From 20-14-all-45-10 sp964435965 (GTDB taxonomy: Bacteria > Chloroflexota > Dehalococcoidia > GIF9 > AB-539-J10): a stretch of DNA of 7,962 bases. Below, in pieces: positions 1-7,087 of the stretch (the stretch's first letter is position 1; every line of letters starts with the position of its first letter). Both the position numbers and the translations under genes were made by a program. Location of the stretch: contig CAYTBB010000059.1 in the NCBI GenBank assembly GCA_964435965.1, forward strand, positions 1 to 7,962, written 5' to 3'. The notes beneath the pieces are model-generated. The model did not search any database, had not been told where the DNA came from, and worked only from the letters and a program-made list of their open reading frames with translations.

Positions 1-37
1 GCTGGAGGAGGAGGTTCGATTCCTCCACCCGCTTCCA
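1..37 (+). tRNA. tRNA 3' end, truncated by window edge
   Basis: The T arm is complete: stem GGAGG (10-14) pairs with CCTCC (22-26) around the canonical loop TTCGATT (15-21). It is followed by a 7-nt acceptor strand ACCCGCT (27-33), a T at the discriminator position (34) and an encoded CCA (35-37). The anticodon lies left of the window, so the amino acid cannot be assigned. A U discriminator is known mainly from glycine and cysteine tRNAs, which is only a hint. It could be a phage-encoded tRNA, or a host tRNA beside an integrated prophage. Against a simple attachment site, the next genes are packaging genes and no integrase is seen. Confidence 0.8.
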
Positions 38-54
38 ATTAAGGTGATGTATGA

Positions 55-222
55 ATGAAGAGGATAATCACCGCAATGATACATGAGCAGGACGGCCTCA
101 AAGTGCGTGAGGTTAGACGGATGGTTGCTCGGTCTATTCCAGAGACCCATGAGAAAGTTGATGATGCCTTTGAGTGGGGTGCCGATATGGTTGTTATTCA
201 CAGGCAGGTGGAGAAGAGATGA
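55..222 (+). CDS. Small hypothetical protein (55 aa) upstream of terminase
   Basis: I do not recognise this protein. It begins MKRIITAMIHEQDGLKVREV and ends in HRQVEKR. It is highly charged and looks soluble, with no membrane segment or signal peptide. The ATG at 55 is chosen because AAGGTGAT (41-48), a good match to the 16S tail, lies just upstream and an in-frame TGA at 52-54 blocks any earlier start. A second in-frame ATG at 76 would give 48 aa. Its TGA (220-222) overlaps the ATG of the small terminase (219-221) in an ATGA junction, typical of translationally coupled phage genes, which supports it as real. A competing frame from the ATG at 83 gives a less protein-like product and runs into the terminase gene, so I treat that as a shadow. 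By position it could assist packaging or be an accessory protein, but nothing in the sequence shows a function. Confidence 0.6.
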   Translation: MKRIITAMIHEQDGLKVREVRRMVARSIPETHEKVDDAFEWGADMVVIHRQVEKR

Positions 223-824
223 GGAAACGACTGACACAAATGCAGGAGACTTTCTGCTTAAAATACTTTGAACTGGGTAATGCTAGTGAGGCTGCTACAA
301 TAGCTGGTTATAGCACTAGGTCTATAAGGAATATAGCCTCAGTCAATCTAACTAAAACTAACATAATAAAGCGGATAGACCAGCTACGTCAAGCCGCTGA
401 GGATGCTTCTATTGCCTCGGTTGTTGAGAGGAAACAGAGGCTAACCGAGATAGCACGGGCGAATATACCTGATTATGTGCAGGAAGATGGTATCAGGCTG
501 AACGGGCAATCTCCTAATACTGGGGCAGTTTCAGAAATCACAACTAAGACCAAGATGCTCAGCAATGGACCGGCAGTCATTACTAATCTCAAGCTCCACA
601 ATCCCATTCAGGCCATAGCCGAGCTTAACAAGATGGATGGGGCTTATGCACCGATTAAGATGTCTGGTGCTGATGGTGAACCCTTAATACCGCCGATGCT
701 GATATTTAGATTGCCTGATGGTGTATATGTTAAACCGCCTCGGCAAAACGGGCATGTACCGCTATTGACCGAGAAAACAGAGGTGATGGAGGGTGGTAAC
801 GGCAACAAGCCAGCAGAGGATTGA
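219..824 (+). CDS. Terminase small subunit (Terminase_2/XtmA-like)
   Basis: This 201-aa protein is expected to recognise phage DNA and recruit the large subunit to start packaging. The N-terminus (about residues 5-36) reads LTQMQETFCLKYFELGNASE followed by AATIAGYSTRS. This is the helix-turn-helix pattern of the Terminase_2 family, in which residues like 'GNASEAATIAGY' form the DNA-binding helices. A charged, helical middle region (about 40-85) fits the oligomerisation part. The C-terminal stretch with LNKMDGAYAPIK and a Gly/Pro-rich tail is also usual for the family. The frame stays open further upstream, to an ATG at 174. The ATG at 219 is preferred because GGAG (210-213) lies 5 nt before it, the preceding gene ends there, and the family pattern begins there. 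The 3' end overlaps the large subunit by 32 nt. Function is assigned by family resemblance and by position. Confidence 0.88.
   Translation: MRKRLTQMQETFCLKYFELGNASEAATIAGYSTRSIRNIASVNLTKTNIIKRIDQLRQAAEDASIASVVERKQRLTEIARANIPDYVQEDGIRLNGQSPNTGAVSEITTKTKMLSNGPAVITNLKLHNPIQAIAELNKMDGAYAPIKMSGADGEPLIPPMLIFRLPDGVYVKPPRQNGHVPLLTEKTEVMEGGNGNKPAED
780..787 (+). promoter_or_regulatory. Ribosome binding site for terminase large subunit
   Basis: GAGGTGAT matches the extended anti-Shine-Dalgarno tail of 16S rRNA. It lies 5 nt before the GTG at 793 (9 nt from the GAGG core) and inside the end of the small-subunit gene. A second purine run, GGAGG (788-792), directly abuts the GTG and is too close to act on it. 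An in-frame TGA at 784-786 excludes earlier starts, so the site and the stop together fix the GTG start. Confidence 0.65.
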
Positions 825-2043
825 GATTGAGCCTATCTTTGGGCAGGCATCATTACTGGTTGATTATCAGGCTTCGACACTAGCTGCTATTGCCGGTACC
901 GGTGGAGGTAAGACGGTCCTCGGCTACTGGTGGCTCTATGACCGTATGCAGCTCTATCCTGGTTATGCGTGGGGGTTGGCCGAGCCGACTTACCAGATGC
1001 TTGCCAAGATTATCATAAACTCCCCGGACCCGAAGCGGCCCGATATAATAACATGGCTCAAATGGCATGGATTTCAGCCTCATTATAAGGCTGTTGACAG
1101 GATAGTAGAAACTCGCTACGGCAAGATATACCTGGGAAGTGCCGATAATCCCGATACACTCCAGGGGGCGGCGGTCAAAGGCTATTGGCTGGATGAGGCC
1201 GGTATGATGTCGCTGATAGCCTACCAGACGGCACAACAGAGGACAGCCCTCTTTGATGGCCAGATTATTCTCACCACTACCCCATATAACCGGGGCTGGC
1301 TAAAGACTGAGGTTGCTGACAAGGCTGATGGGGACCGCATCCATGTTGAGAAGTGGCGGAGCATAGATAACCCCAAGTTCCCGGCACACGTATATTATGC
1401 TATGCAGAATGATATGAGCCCGCACCGCTTCCGCATGATGTTTGATGCTGAATTCGAGCGGCCTGTTGGATTGATATATGATTCATTCGATGATACTAAG
1501 TGCGTTATAGCCCCGTTTAGGATACCGAAGACCTGGCCGAGATATGTGGGTATGGACTTTGGCGGAGTCAATACTGCGGTCATCTGGTATGCCCGGGCTT
1601 TATCATCTAGACCGCCTATACCGCGTGGGGCTTTGGTTGGATACCGTGAATACCTTGCCGGTAATAAGTCGGCATCGGGTCATGTTATTGACCTCCGAGC
1701 TTTGAGTAAGGGTGAGGAGATAGTGCGGAAGGTTGGCGGGGCTGGCTCAGAGGGTCAGTGGCGTAGAGAGTTTATGGAGGCGGGCTGGCATGTTCAAGCT
1801 CCCAAAGTAACCGAGGTTGAGGTTGGGATTGACCGGGTTTATGGCTATCATGCGAAAGACATGATTTACTACTTCAACACGATGACGGGGATATTATCTG
1901 AAAAGGCCGATTATCGCCGTAAGCTGGATGACAATATGCTACCTACTGAGGCCATAGAGAATAAAGAGAAGTACCACAGGCTTGATGGTGAGAGATATAT
2001 AATAAGCGATTTAGCTGGCAGGAGGCCGATTTTTGAATCTTAA
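793..2043 (+). CDS. Terminase large subunit (ATPase-nuclease)
   Basis: This is the motor protein that pumps DNA into the procapsid and cuts concatemers. The 416-aa product has both expected domains. In the ATPase, Walker A is GTGGGKT (residues 35-41), Walker B is GYWLDEAG with D134 and E135, and the coupling motif is ILTTTP (159-164). The RNase H-like nuclease starts at YVGMDFGGVNTAV, with D255 the likely first metal-binding aspartate. The remaining acidic ligands cannot be placed with certainty. The end, YHRLDGERYI, resembles the usual C-terminal segment of these enzymes. Length is normal to slightly short for the family. It starts at GTG, the only start before Walker A with a good ribosome binding site. 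It overlaps the small subunit by 32 nt and the portal gene by 11 nt, so the three are probably co-translated. Family assignment is firm; the packaging type (cos or headful) cannot be told. Confidence 0.95.
   Translation: MVTATSQQRIEIEPIFGQASLLVDYQASTLAAIAGTGGGKTVLGYWWLYDRMQLYPGYAWGLAEPTYQMLAKIIINSPDPKRPDIITWLKWHGFQPHYKAVDRIVETRYGKIYLGSADNPDTLQGAAVKGYWLDEAGMMSLIAYQTAQQRTALFDGQIILTTTPYNRGWLKTEVADKADGDRIHVEKWRSIDNPKFPAHVYYAMQNDMSPHRFRMMFDAEFERPVGLIYDSFDDTKCVIAPFRIPKTWPRYVGMDFGGVNTAVIWYARALSSRPPIPRGALVGYREYLAGNKSASGHVIDLRALSKGEEIVRKVGGAGSEGQWRREFMEAGWHVQAPKVTEVEVGIDRVYGYHAKDMIYYFNTMTGILSEKADYRRKLDDNMLPTEAIENKEKYHRLDGERYIISDLAGRRPIFES
2020..2025 (+). promoter_or_regulatory. Ribosome binding site selecting the portal TTG start
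   Basis: AGGAGG lies 7 nt before TTG at 2033, inside the last codons of the large terminase. The strong site with ideal spacing makes TTG the best start. The first in-frame ATG after it (2102) would remove the N-terminal residues of the portal and has no comparable site. Confidence 0.75.
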
Positions 2044-3897
2044 AGACTGGGCTAAGAAGGTTACGGGATTTCGTCTGGGTACTGGCTCTGCTATCAGTGT
2101 TATGGAGCTACCTCCTAATTGGAACTATCAGCAGTACCTCAGTGTTTACGGTGAGGTTGGCTGGCTATTCGGGGCTGTAGACATAATCTCTAATGCTGTT
2201 GCTGAAGCGAAATGGCATTTGTTTGTCAATAAAAACGGCGACAAGGAGGAGATAGACAACCATGTGCTCCTTGATATGTGGAGATATGTTAATCCTTTCC
2301 AGACTAAGTACCAATTCGTTCAACTAGCACAGATGTACTTGAGCCTGGTCGGTGAGGCTTTTATCGTGCTGAATTTCAATAAGCTCGGCGTGCCAGCCGA
2401 GATGTGGCTGGCTCCGCCTCAATTTATGCACATCATACCGCACCCTGAAACCTATATATCTCACTACGAGTACCGCCGAGGCATGGGCATATTGAGGCTT
2501 GAGGTGCCGGAGGTAATACATATATTCAATCCAAACCCCTACAATCCTTATCGCGGTATGGGGGCAGCTCAGAGTATAGGTGTTGACCTTGATAGCGAGA
2601 GATACGCTGCCAGATATACGCAGCGACTATTCTACAATGATGCCACACCAGGAATGATAATAGAATATCCTGAAATACCCGAGAAGTCCGAGCGGGAATT
2701 GATACGCAAGGAGTGGGATGAGATACACCGGGGCTGGAGGAATGCCCGAAAGACTGGGTTCTTATGGGGTGGTGCTAAAGCCAATACTCTTGCCTTGACC
2801 AACAGGGATATGGAATACTGGAGACTCCGTAAGATTAACCGCGAGACAATCCTGGGTGCCTACCATATACCTACCAGCATGATGGGTCTGGCGGAGGTCG
2901 GGAGCCGAGCCAGGGCAGAGGCAGATGAGTATATCTTTGCCAAATACACGGTGAGGCCAGCACTCACCCGCATTATGGAAGCCCTTAATGAGCAATTGGT
3001 TCCATTGTATGATGATAAACTAACATTCGAGTTTGAAGACCCCGTTCCAGAGAACAGGGTTGAGATTGTAGACGAAATAGCCAAGCTGGTGCCTGTTGGT
3101 ATAATCACCCGAGAGGAAGGCCGGCAGAAGCTCGGCTATGACCCAGAACCAGCTAAGGGCGAGACACTGCTTGAGCCTATGAACCTGTTACCGACTGAGG
3201 TCAAATCTATACCTGATATACCCTATGTCAAAGCGTTCAGCGAAGAGCAAAAGGAAGTACGCTGGCGGACCTATATTGTTAAATCCCAAAGGGATGAGGT
3301 TGCCTTTAAGAGGTCATTCAAGAAGCTATGGGATGCTCAAGCTAACACGGTAGCGGATAATTATGAGCAGCTAGGTACACTAGACCAGGCTTTTGATACC
3401 GATAAGTTCCAGGATGACTTTGATAAGGGGCTATCGCCTGCTATCCAGATGGTATTCGCTGAGGCAATGGAGCAGGCCGTAAGCGGTGATAATGCCAGGT
3501 CATTCCACAAGCAGGATGAGATTCCCGATATTCTCAATCAGCAGGCTCTTGAGTGGATAAGGACTCGTTCATTGCGATTAGCCCAGATGGTAAACGGTAC
3601 CACTAAAGAGGAATTGCGGAAGGTTCTGGCTGAGGGGTTCGCTGAGGGCGAGAGCGTACCACAGCTAAAGAGACGCATTAAGGAATATTATAAGAACGGT
3701 TATGAACGGCGAGCCACGATAATTGCCCGTACTGAAGTAATATCAGCCTCCAATGAGGGGGCTTTACAGGGCTACGAGCGGGAAGGCATACAGAAATCAG
3801 AGTTTTATCCTGCTCCTGATGCCTGCGATATTTGCTTAGGTTTTGTGGGTGTATATCCAATCAGCGAATCACACGGCATAATAACCGACAGAACACA
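2033..3897 (+). CDS. Portal protein fused to MuF head-morphogenesis domain, 3' end lost in gap
   Basis: There are 621 complete codons before the assembly gap. Residues 1 to about 395 are an HK97-type phage portal, the ring at the capsid vertex through which DNA passes. Supporting segments are YGEVGWLFGAVDIISNAVAE near the N-terminus, the SRARAEADEYIFAKYTVRPA segment near residue 290 typical of the portal stem and crown, and GYDPEPAKGE near residue 370. A charged helical linker follows (about 400-520). Then comes a MuF-type (Mu gpF-like) minor head domain, with the hallmark ARTEVISASNEGAL (R566, T567, E568), a following Y581/G585/K588 pattern and a C598-x-x-C601 pair. MuF proteins usually end in an HPNCRC-like motif, which would fall in the gap, so the true end is unknown. 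Portal and MuF are more often separate adjacent genes. The start is TTG with a strong AGGAGG site. Some frameshift in the linker was considered, but the frame reads cleanly throughout. Confidence 0.92.
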
Positions 3898-3997
3898 NNN
3901 NNNNNNNNNNNNNNNNNNNNNNNNNNNNNNNNNNNNNNNNNNNNNNNNNNNNNNNNNNNNNNNNNNNNNNNNNNNNNNNNNNNNNNNNNNNNNNNNN
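3898..3997. other. Assembly gap (100 Ns)
   Basis: Exactly 100 unresolved bases, the conventional placeholder for a gap of unknown size. It removes the end of the MuF domain and whatever precedes the protease start. The flanking frames happen to be the same across 100 Ns, but the real distance is unknown, so no single protein should be called across it. Confidence 0.99.
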
Positions 3998-5155
3998 ATG
4001 GCAGATATGATTAAGAAACTGGTTAATGTTGAGGTCAAAGAGGTTGGTGAGCGAACCCTTGAAATAGCCGGCTCTACAGAGACCAAAGACCGCATGGGCG
4101 ACATTATCAGGGTAGATGGCTGGAATATAAAGCAGTTCAAGAAGAACCCTGTATTTATGTGGGCTCATCGGTATGATGAACCCCCGATTGGCCGTGCTAA
4201 TAAAGTATGGATAGACAAAGAGGGTAAGAAGCTCATGTTCCACATTGAATTTGCACCTCCTGAGACCTATGAGTTCGCTGATACCATCTACAAACTCTAT
4301 AAGGGCGGATTCCTGCACGCTACATCAGTCGGCTTTATGCCTTTGGATTGGGAAGGTAAGGATGATGAGCACCCCTTCCCTGCATGGGAAGGCAATATCT
4401 TCACGAAGCAGGAACTATTGGAGCTATCAGGTGCTCCAGTGCCAGCCAATCCCGATGCCCTCGTTTCTGCCAGAGACCAGGGATTGATAACGGTCAAGGA
4501 GTTTGATGCCTTTCACAAGGAAATGGAACTCGTTACCAAGCCCGAAGAGACCGATGACTATATCCGAATACCGGTCAAGGGGGAGGAAGGCAAGCATGAT
4601 GACCATAAAATCCGCACTATAGATGTTGACAAGGATAAGGGCATCAAGGCTCTGTACTGCGTAGATTGCAAGAAGATAATCACATACCTGTTCAGCAAGG
4701 ATGAGGGTTGGACTATGGCATCTGCTCAGGATTGGGTGGATGAGCATAGTAAGAGCATAACGTCTCAACTATACCAATTGAATATAGAGATTGCCGAGGC
4801 TCTAAAGGATTCGGAGGATGCAGAGGACAATGCTGATGATAAACCAAAAGAAAAGGCGATAAACCAGGAGCAGCTATGTGATGAGCTGGATTACATCTGC
4901 AATTGCATAGACCAGGTTGGTTTAAGCCAGGAAGCTCAGGAGATGAGCTTTAATCTGGTGCGTAGAGTTGTGCGGTTAGCGGGAGCCGACATTCCCGATG
5001 ACATATTGGAAAACATCGAGGCTTTGCTGAAGGCGAAGCAATCCGGTGAAGCAGATGACGAAGAAATCCCGGACATAGCTCACAAACTCGAACCTGAAGA
5101 TGTGGAGGCTATTGTCGCGGGCACAATTGATTATCTGCGTGGCAAAGTAAATTAG
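3998..5155 (+). CDS. HK97-family prohead protease with long C-terminal extension
   Basis: This is a serine protease of the HK97 prohead (peptidase S78) family, which cleaves capsid precursors inside the procapsid. From M at 3998 it has 385 aa. The N-terminal domain (about 1-160) holds SGSTE-type strands ending in DRMGDIIRVDGW, the likely catalytic H57 in WAHRYDEPPIGRA, the likely catalytic S110 in HATSVGFMP, and the closing SGAPVPANPDAL segment (144-155). Residues 195-250 form an unusual insert with H200-x-x-H203 and C221-x-x-C224, a possible zinc site, followed by a GWTMASAQDWVDEH element. The rest (255-385) is acidic and helical and could serve as an internal scaffold, an inference from its position and charge. 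The first ATG abuts the gap, so its ribosome binding site is not visible. A start inside the gap, or at the ATG at 4007, is possible. Confidence 0.9.
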   Translation: MADMIKKLVNVEVKEVGERTLEIAGSTETKDRMGDIIRVDGWNIKQFKKNPVFMWAHRYDEPPIGRANKVWIDKEGKKLMFHIEFAPPETYEFADTIYKLYKGGFLHATSVGFMPLDWEGKDDEHPFPAWEGNIFTKQELLELSGAPVPANPDALVSARDQGLITVKEFDAFHKEMELVTKPEETDDYIRIPVKGEEGKHDDHKIRTIDVDKDKGIKALYCVDCKKIITYLFSKDEGWTMASAQDWVDEHSKSITSQLYQLNIEIAEALKDSEDAEDNADDKPKEKAINQEQLCDELDYICNCIDQVGLSQEAQEMSFNLVRRVVRLAGADIPDDILENIEALLKAKQSGEADDEEIPDIAHKLEPEDVEAIVAGTIDYLRGKVN

Positions 5156-5160
5156 GAGGT
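5154..5160 (+). promoter_or_regulatory. Ribosome binding site for major capsid protein
   Basis: AGGAGGT, 8 nt before the ATG at 5169 (9 nt from the AGGAGG core), overlaps the TAG stop (5153-5155) of the protease gene. It is one of the strongest sites in the window, which fits the high output needed for a capsid protein. Confidence 0.75.
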
Positions 5161-5168
5161 TAGTAATA

Positions 5169-6425
5169 ATGCTAACAGACGAAGAACGACAAGAAATAGC
5201 CGTGGAAACGGCTAAAGTCCTGAAGGAATCCAACGTGCTTGCTCCTGAAAGCAAGTTCAATCCATCAGCTATAGGTGTTGATGATGACCCCAACCCACCT
5301 GCAAATACCGGGGTTACGAGCAACCCGGAGGATGAGCTTATGGCTGACCCCAAAGGCGGATTTGACAGCTTCGCTGAGTTTTGTGCTGCTGTAGCCGGTA
5401 AGGGAACCAAGTGGTATGGCGTAAGCCATTTTGAGAAGCTGAACCGACTGGGGAACGCACAGCGAAAGACTGCTGGTCACATGGAAGAGGGCGATATGTC
5501 TCAGGGCGGCTATCTGGTGCCAGAAGAGTTCATGGCGACTCTGCTAATGACTACCCTGGAGGCATCAATAGTCAAGCAGAGGTCAACCGCCATTCCAATG
5601 GCTACCAACCGCATCGGCATACCTGCTGTAGTAGACTCTGACCACTCGACCAACTACTTCGGTGGAATAATCGTCTACCGGACCGGTGAAGCAGCCCAGA
5701 AGACGGCCAAGAAACCCGCCCTCGGCAAGGTCAATCTGACACTTCATAAACTGACCGGCTTGACCTATGCCTCCGATGAGCTCTTGGAGGACTCGCCCAT
5801 ATCCCTGCCGCCCATTCTCAATCAGATGTTCGGCATGAGCATTGGATTTGAGGAGGATGACGATTACCTGATGGGTAGTGGTGCGAACAGGCCACTCGGT
5901 GCCTTCAATGCGGCTAATCCATCTCTGATAGCTCAGGCAAAAGAGGCTGGTCAGGCGGCTTCTACAATTCTCTGGGAAAACATCGTGAATATGTGGAGCC
6001 GCGTGCACCCATTGAGTATGGGCAAAGCGGTCTGGATAGCCAACAATGAGTGCTTCCCGCAACTGGCATCAATGTCTATGTCTGTCGGTGTGGGTGGAGT
6101 TCCCGTATATCTGCCGGCTAATGGGGCATCAGCAAGCCCATTCGGGACGCTTATGGGGCGACCCCTTATCCTGTCCGAGAAGATGCAGGCATTGGGTACA
6201 CAGGGTGACATTGGGATAGCCGATTTCAGTCAGTATCTTACCGCACAGAAGGCGGGCGGCGGCCTGAAGACCGCAACCTCAATTCATATACGGTTTGACT
6301 ATGACGAGACGGCCTTCCGGTGGGTACTCCGCTATGACGGTCAGCCGTGGTGGTTATCCGCACTGACACCGAAGCGGGGGAGTGCAACTCTGAGTCCGTT
6401 TGTTGTACTTGCGGATAGGTCCTAG
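5169..6425 (+). CDS. Major capsid protein, HK97 fold
   Basis: This 418-aa shell protein belongs to the phage major capsid family. The N-terminal region to about residue 105 is charged and low in complexity (DDDPNPPANTG near 38-48) and is a plausible delta-type arm for removal by the neighbouring protease; the cleavage site itself is not evident. Family landmarks are GGFDSFAEFCAAV (63-75), the N-arm segment SQGGYLVPEEF (111-121) that usually begins the mature fold, a KVNLTLHKLTGLTYASDELL strand-helix in the E-loop/P-domain region, and MGSGANRPLGAF (235-246), typical of the P domain. The C-terminus carries the RFDYDETAFRWVLRYDGQPW strands expected of the A domain region. ATG at 5169 has a strong AGGAGGT site; an internal ATG at 5340 is unsupported. 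Whether subunits are cross-linked, as in HK97, cannot be told. Only 13 nt separate it from the protease gene. Confidence 0.94.
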   Translation: MLTDEERQEIAVETAKVLKESNVLAPESKFNPSAIGVDDDPNPPANTGVTSNPEDELMADPKGGFDSFAEFCAAVAGKGTKWYGVSHFEKLNRLGNAQRKTAGHMEEGDMSQGGYLVPEEFMATLLMTTLEASIVKQRSTAIPMATNRIGIPAVVDSDHSTNYFGGIIVYRTGEAAQKTAKKPALGKVNLTLHKLTGLTYASDELLEDSPISLPPILNQMFGMSIGFEEDDDYLMGSGANRPLGAFNAANPSLIAQAKEAGQAASTILWENIVNMWSRVHPLSMGKAVWIANNECFPQLASMSMSVGVGGVPVYLPANGASASPFGTLMGRPLILSEKMQALGTQGDIGIADFSQYLTAQKAGGGLKTATSIHIRFDYDETAFRWVLRYDGQPWWLSALTPKRGSATLSPFVVLADRS

Positions 6426-6459
6426 ACCGGATAAAACAATATAAAGGAGAAGTGAGAAA

Positions 6460-6960
6460 ATGCAGTTATCACAGATAATGAAAGTCATACCGATTATCAA
6501 ACCTCAAGACATCACTGCTGGCCTCTCAAGCGATGTTGTCAATATGGCGAAGTGGAATCACCTTGCCATTGTACTGATAGCAGGAGCTTGGGCCGGCGGC
6601 ACCGCAGCTCTAACAGTAGAGGCTTGCGATAACAATACACCAACCACGCATCCTGCAATGGACTTCAACTATCGCATCGCAACGATGGACGAAAGTGCTC
6701 TCTCAGATGTTTGGGGTGCTCTTACCTGGTCAACATCGACAGGGATTACCCTGCCCAATACGGCTAATAGGGCAACCATCATCGAGCTGGATGCCGCTGA
6801 GGTCGCTGCGAATAAGGTTGCGGGAGTCGCTGCGAATGCCGGCTACCATCGTGTCAGGATAACAATTGCGGCTCCAAGTTCCGCTGATTTTCTTTGTGCC
6901 ATTGCAATCCTGAGCGAAGGCCGGTATCTCGAGGATTTGCTCAAGACAGCGATTGATTAA
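6460..6960 (+). CDS. Hypothetical structural-type protein (166 aa), possible capsid accessory protein
   Basis: I cannot assign a family with certainty. The ATG at 6460 has AAAGGAG (6443-6449) 10 nt upstream and lies 34 nt after the capsid gene. The sequence alternates hydrophobic and polar residues in a beta-rich pattern: KWNHLAIVLIAGAWAGGTAA, then a TVEACDNN strand and a late HRVRITIAAP strand, closing with SEGRYLEDLL. There is no signal peptide, and the hydrophobic stretch at 34-50 reads as buried strands rather than a membrane helix. A position straight after the major capsid gene and a beta-sandwich look suggest a decoration or head-stabilising protein. That is inference from context. A short in-frame duplication (residues VAAN twice) lies near residue 115. 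Head completion or a fibre-like role are alternatives. Confidence 0.82.
   Translation: MQLSQIMKVIPIIKPQDITAGLSSDVVNMAKWNHLAIVLIAGAWAGGTAALTVEACDNNTPTTHPAMDFNYRIATMDESALSDVWGALTWSTSTGITLPNTANRATIIELDAAEVAANKVAGVAANAGYHRVRITIAAPSSADFLCAIAILSEGRYLEDLLKTAID
6802..6837 (+). repeat. 12-nt in-frame direct repeat
   Basis: GTCGCTGCGAAT occurs at 6802-6813 and again at 6826-6837. The start-to-start spacing is 24 nt, exactly eight codons, so the encoded VAAN recurs in frame within the 166-aa protein. It may be the trace of a small tandem duplication, or chance in an alanine-rich stretch. Confidence 0.7.
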
Positions 6961-6964
6961 GGAC

Positions 6965-7087
6965 ATGACCGAAAAGACTAAGCGTAAGAAGAGGAAGGTC
7001 AGGGTTAATGCCCTGACCTTCCCAAACAGAGACAAAATGCTAAAATCGCCACCGCTAGGCAAAGCGGTGGAAGGAGGTAAACAGTGA
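6965..7087 (+). CDS. Possible small basic peptide (40 aa)
   Basis: An ATG at 6965, 4 nt after the preceding stop, opens a 40-aa frame. It begins MTEKTKRKKRKVRVNALTFP and ends GKAVEGGKQ. The N-terminal third is very rich in Lys and Arg, suggesting nucleic-acid binding or a disordered tail, but no family is recognised. Its TGA (7085-7087) overlaps the GTG start (7084-7086) of the next gene in a GTGA junction, as at other coupled starts here, which is the best argument for translation. Against it, the ribosome binding site (AAGG, 6959-6962) is only 2 nt from the ATG, and two perfect inverted repeats occupy much of the frame. The stretch could instead be a structured untranslated spacer that happens to be open. 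Confidence 0.45.
   Translation: MTEKTKRKKRKVRVNALTFPNRDKMLKSPPLGKAVEGGKQ
6993..7022 (+). promoter_or_regulatory. Perfect 12-bp inverted repeat (RNA hairpin)
   Basis: GGAAGGTCAGGG (6993-7004) and CCCTGACCTTCC (7011-7022) are exact reverse complements around a 6-nt loop TTAATG. The stem is GC-rich. No T-tract follows on either strand, so an intrinsic terminator is unlikely. A role in mRNA processing, stability or translation is more plausible. It lies inside the possible 40-aa frame. Confidence 0.8.
7049..7070 (+). promoter_or_regulatory. Perfect 8-bp inverted repeat just before a ribosome binding site
   Basis: CCACCGCT (7049-7056) pairs exactly with AGCGGTGG (7063-7070) around the 6-nt loop AGGCAA. 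The last stem base is directly followed by AAGGAGGT (7071-7078), so the hairpin would stack against the ribosome binding site of the 153-aa gene without covering it. There is no T-tract. It could keep the site single-stranded or protect the 5' end of a processed transcript. Confidence 0.75.
7071..7078 (+). promoter_or_regulatory. Ribosome binding site for the 153-aa protein
   Basis: AAGGAGGT is a near-perfect anti-16S match, 5 nt before GTG at 7084. It decides the GTG start, and its strength suggests a highly made protein. Confidence 0.8.

Noticed and set aside
174..218. Upstream extension of the small terminase to the ATG at 174
   Set aside because: The added 15 residues overlap the preceding gene, lack a good ribosome binding site and are unlike the family N-terminus; the ATG at 219 has GGAG and the coupled ATGA junction.
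83..271. 62-aa frame from the ATG at 83
   Set aside because: It overlaps both the better-supported 55-222 gene and the start of the small terminase, in a different frame, and has an unconvincing composition.
6977..7006. Nuclear-localisation-like KRKKRKV segment in the 40-aa peptide
   Set aside because: The resemblance is to a short basic motif that arises easily by chance, and a eukaryotic signal makes no sense in this phage context.
6993..7022. Intrinsic terminator
   Set aside because: The stem is perfect but no T-tract follows on either strand, and it sits in the middle of a co-directional gene cluster.
7017..7074. CCTTCC (7017-7022) pairing with GGAAGG (7069-7074) to hide the 153-aa gene's ribosome binding site
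   Set aside because: Only 6 bp, and it would have to break a perfect 12-bp stem and part of the 8-bp stem; far weaker than the competing folds.
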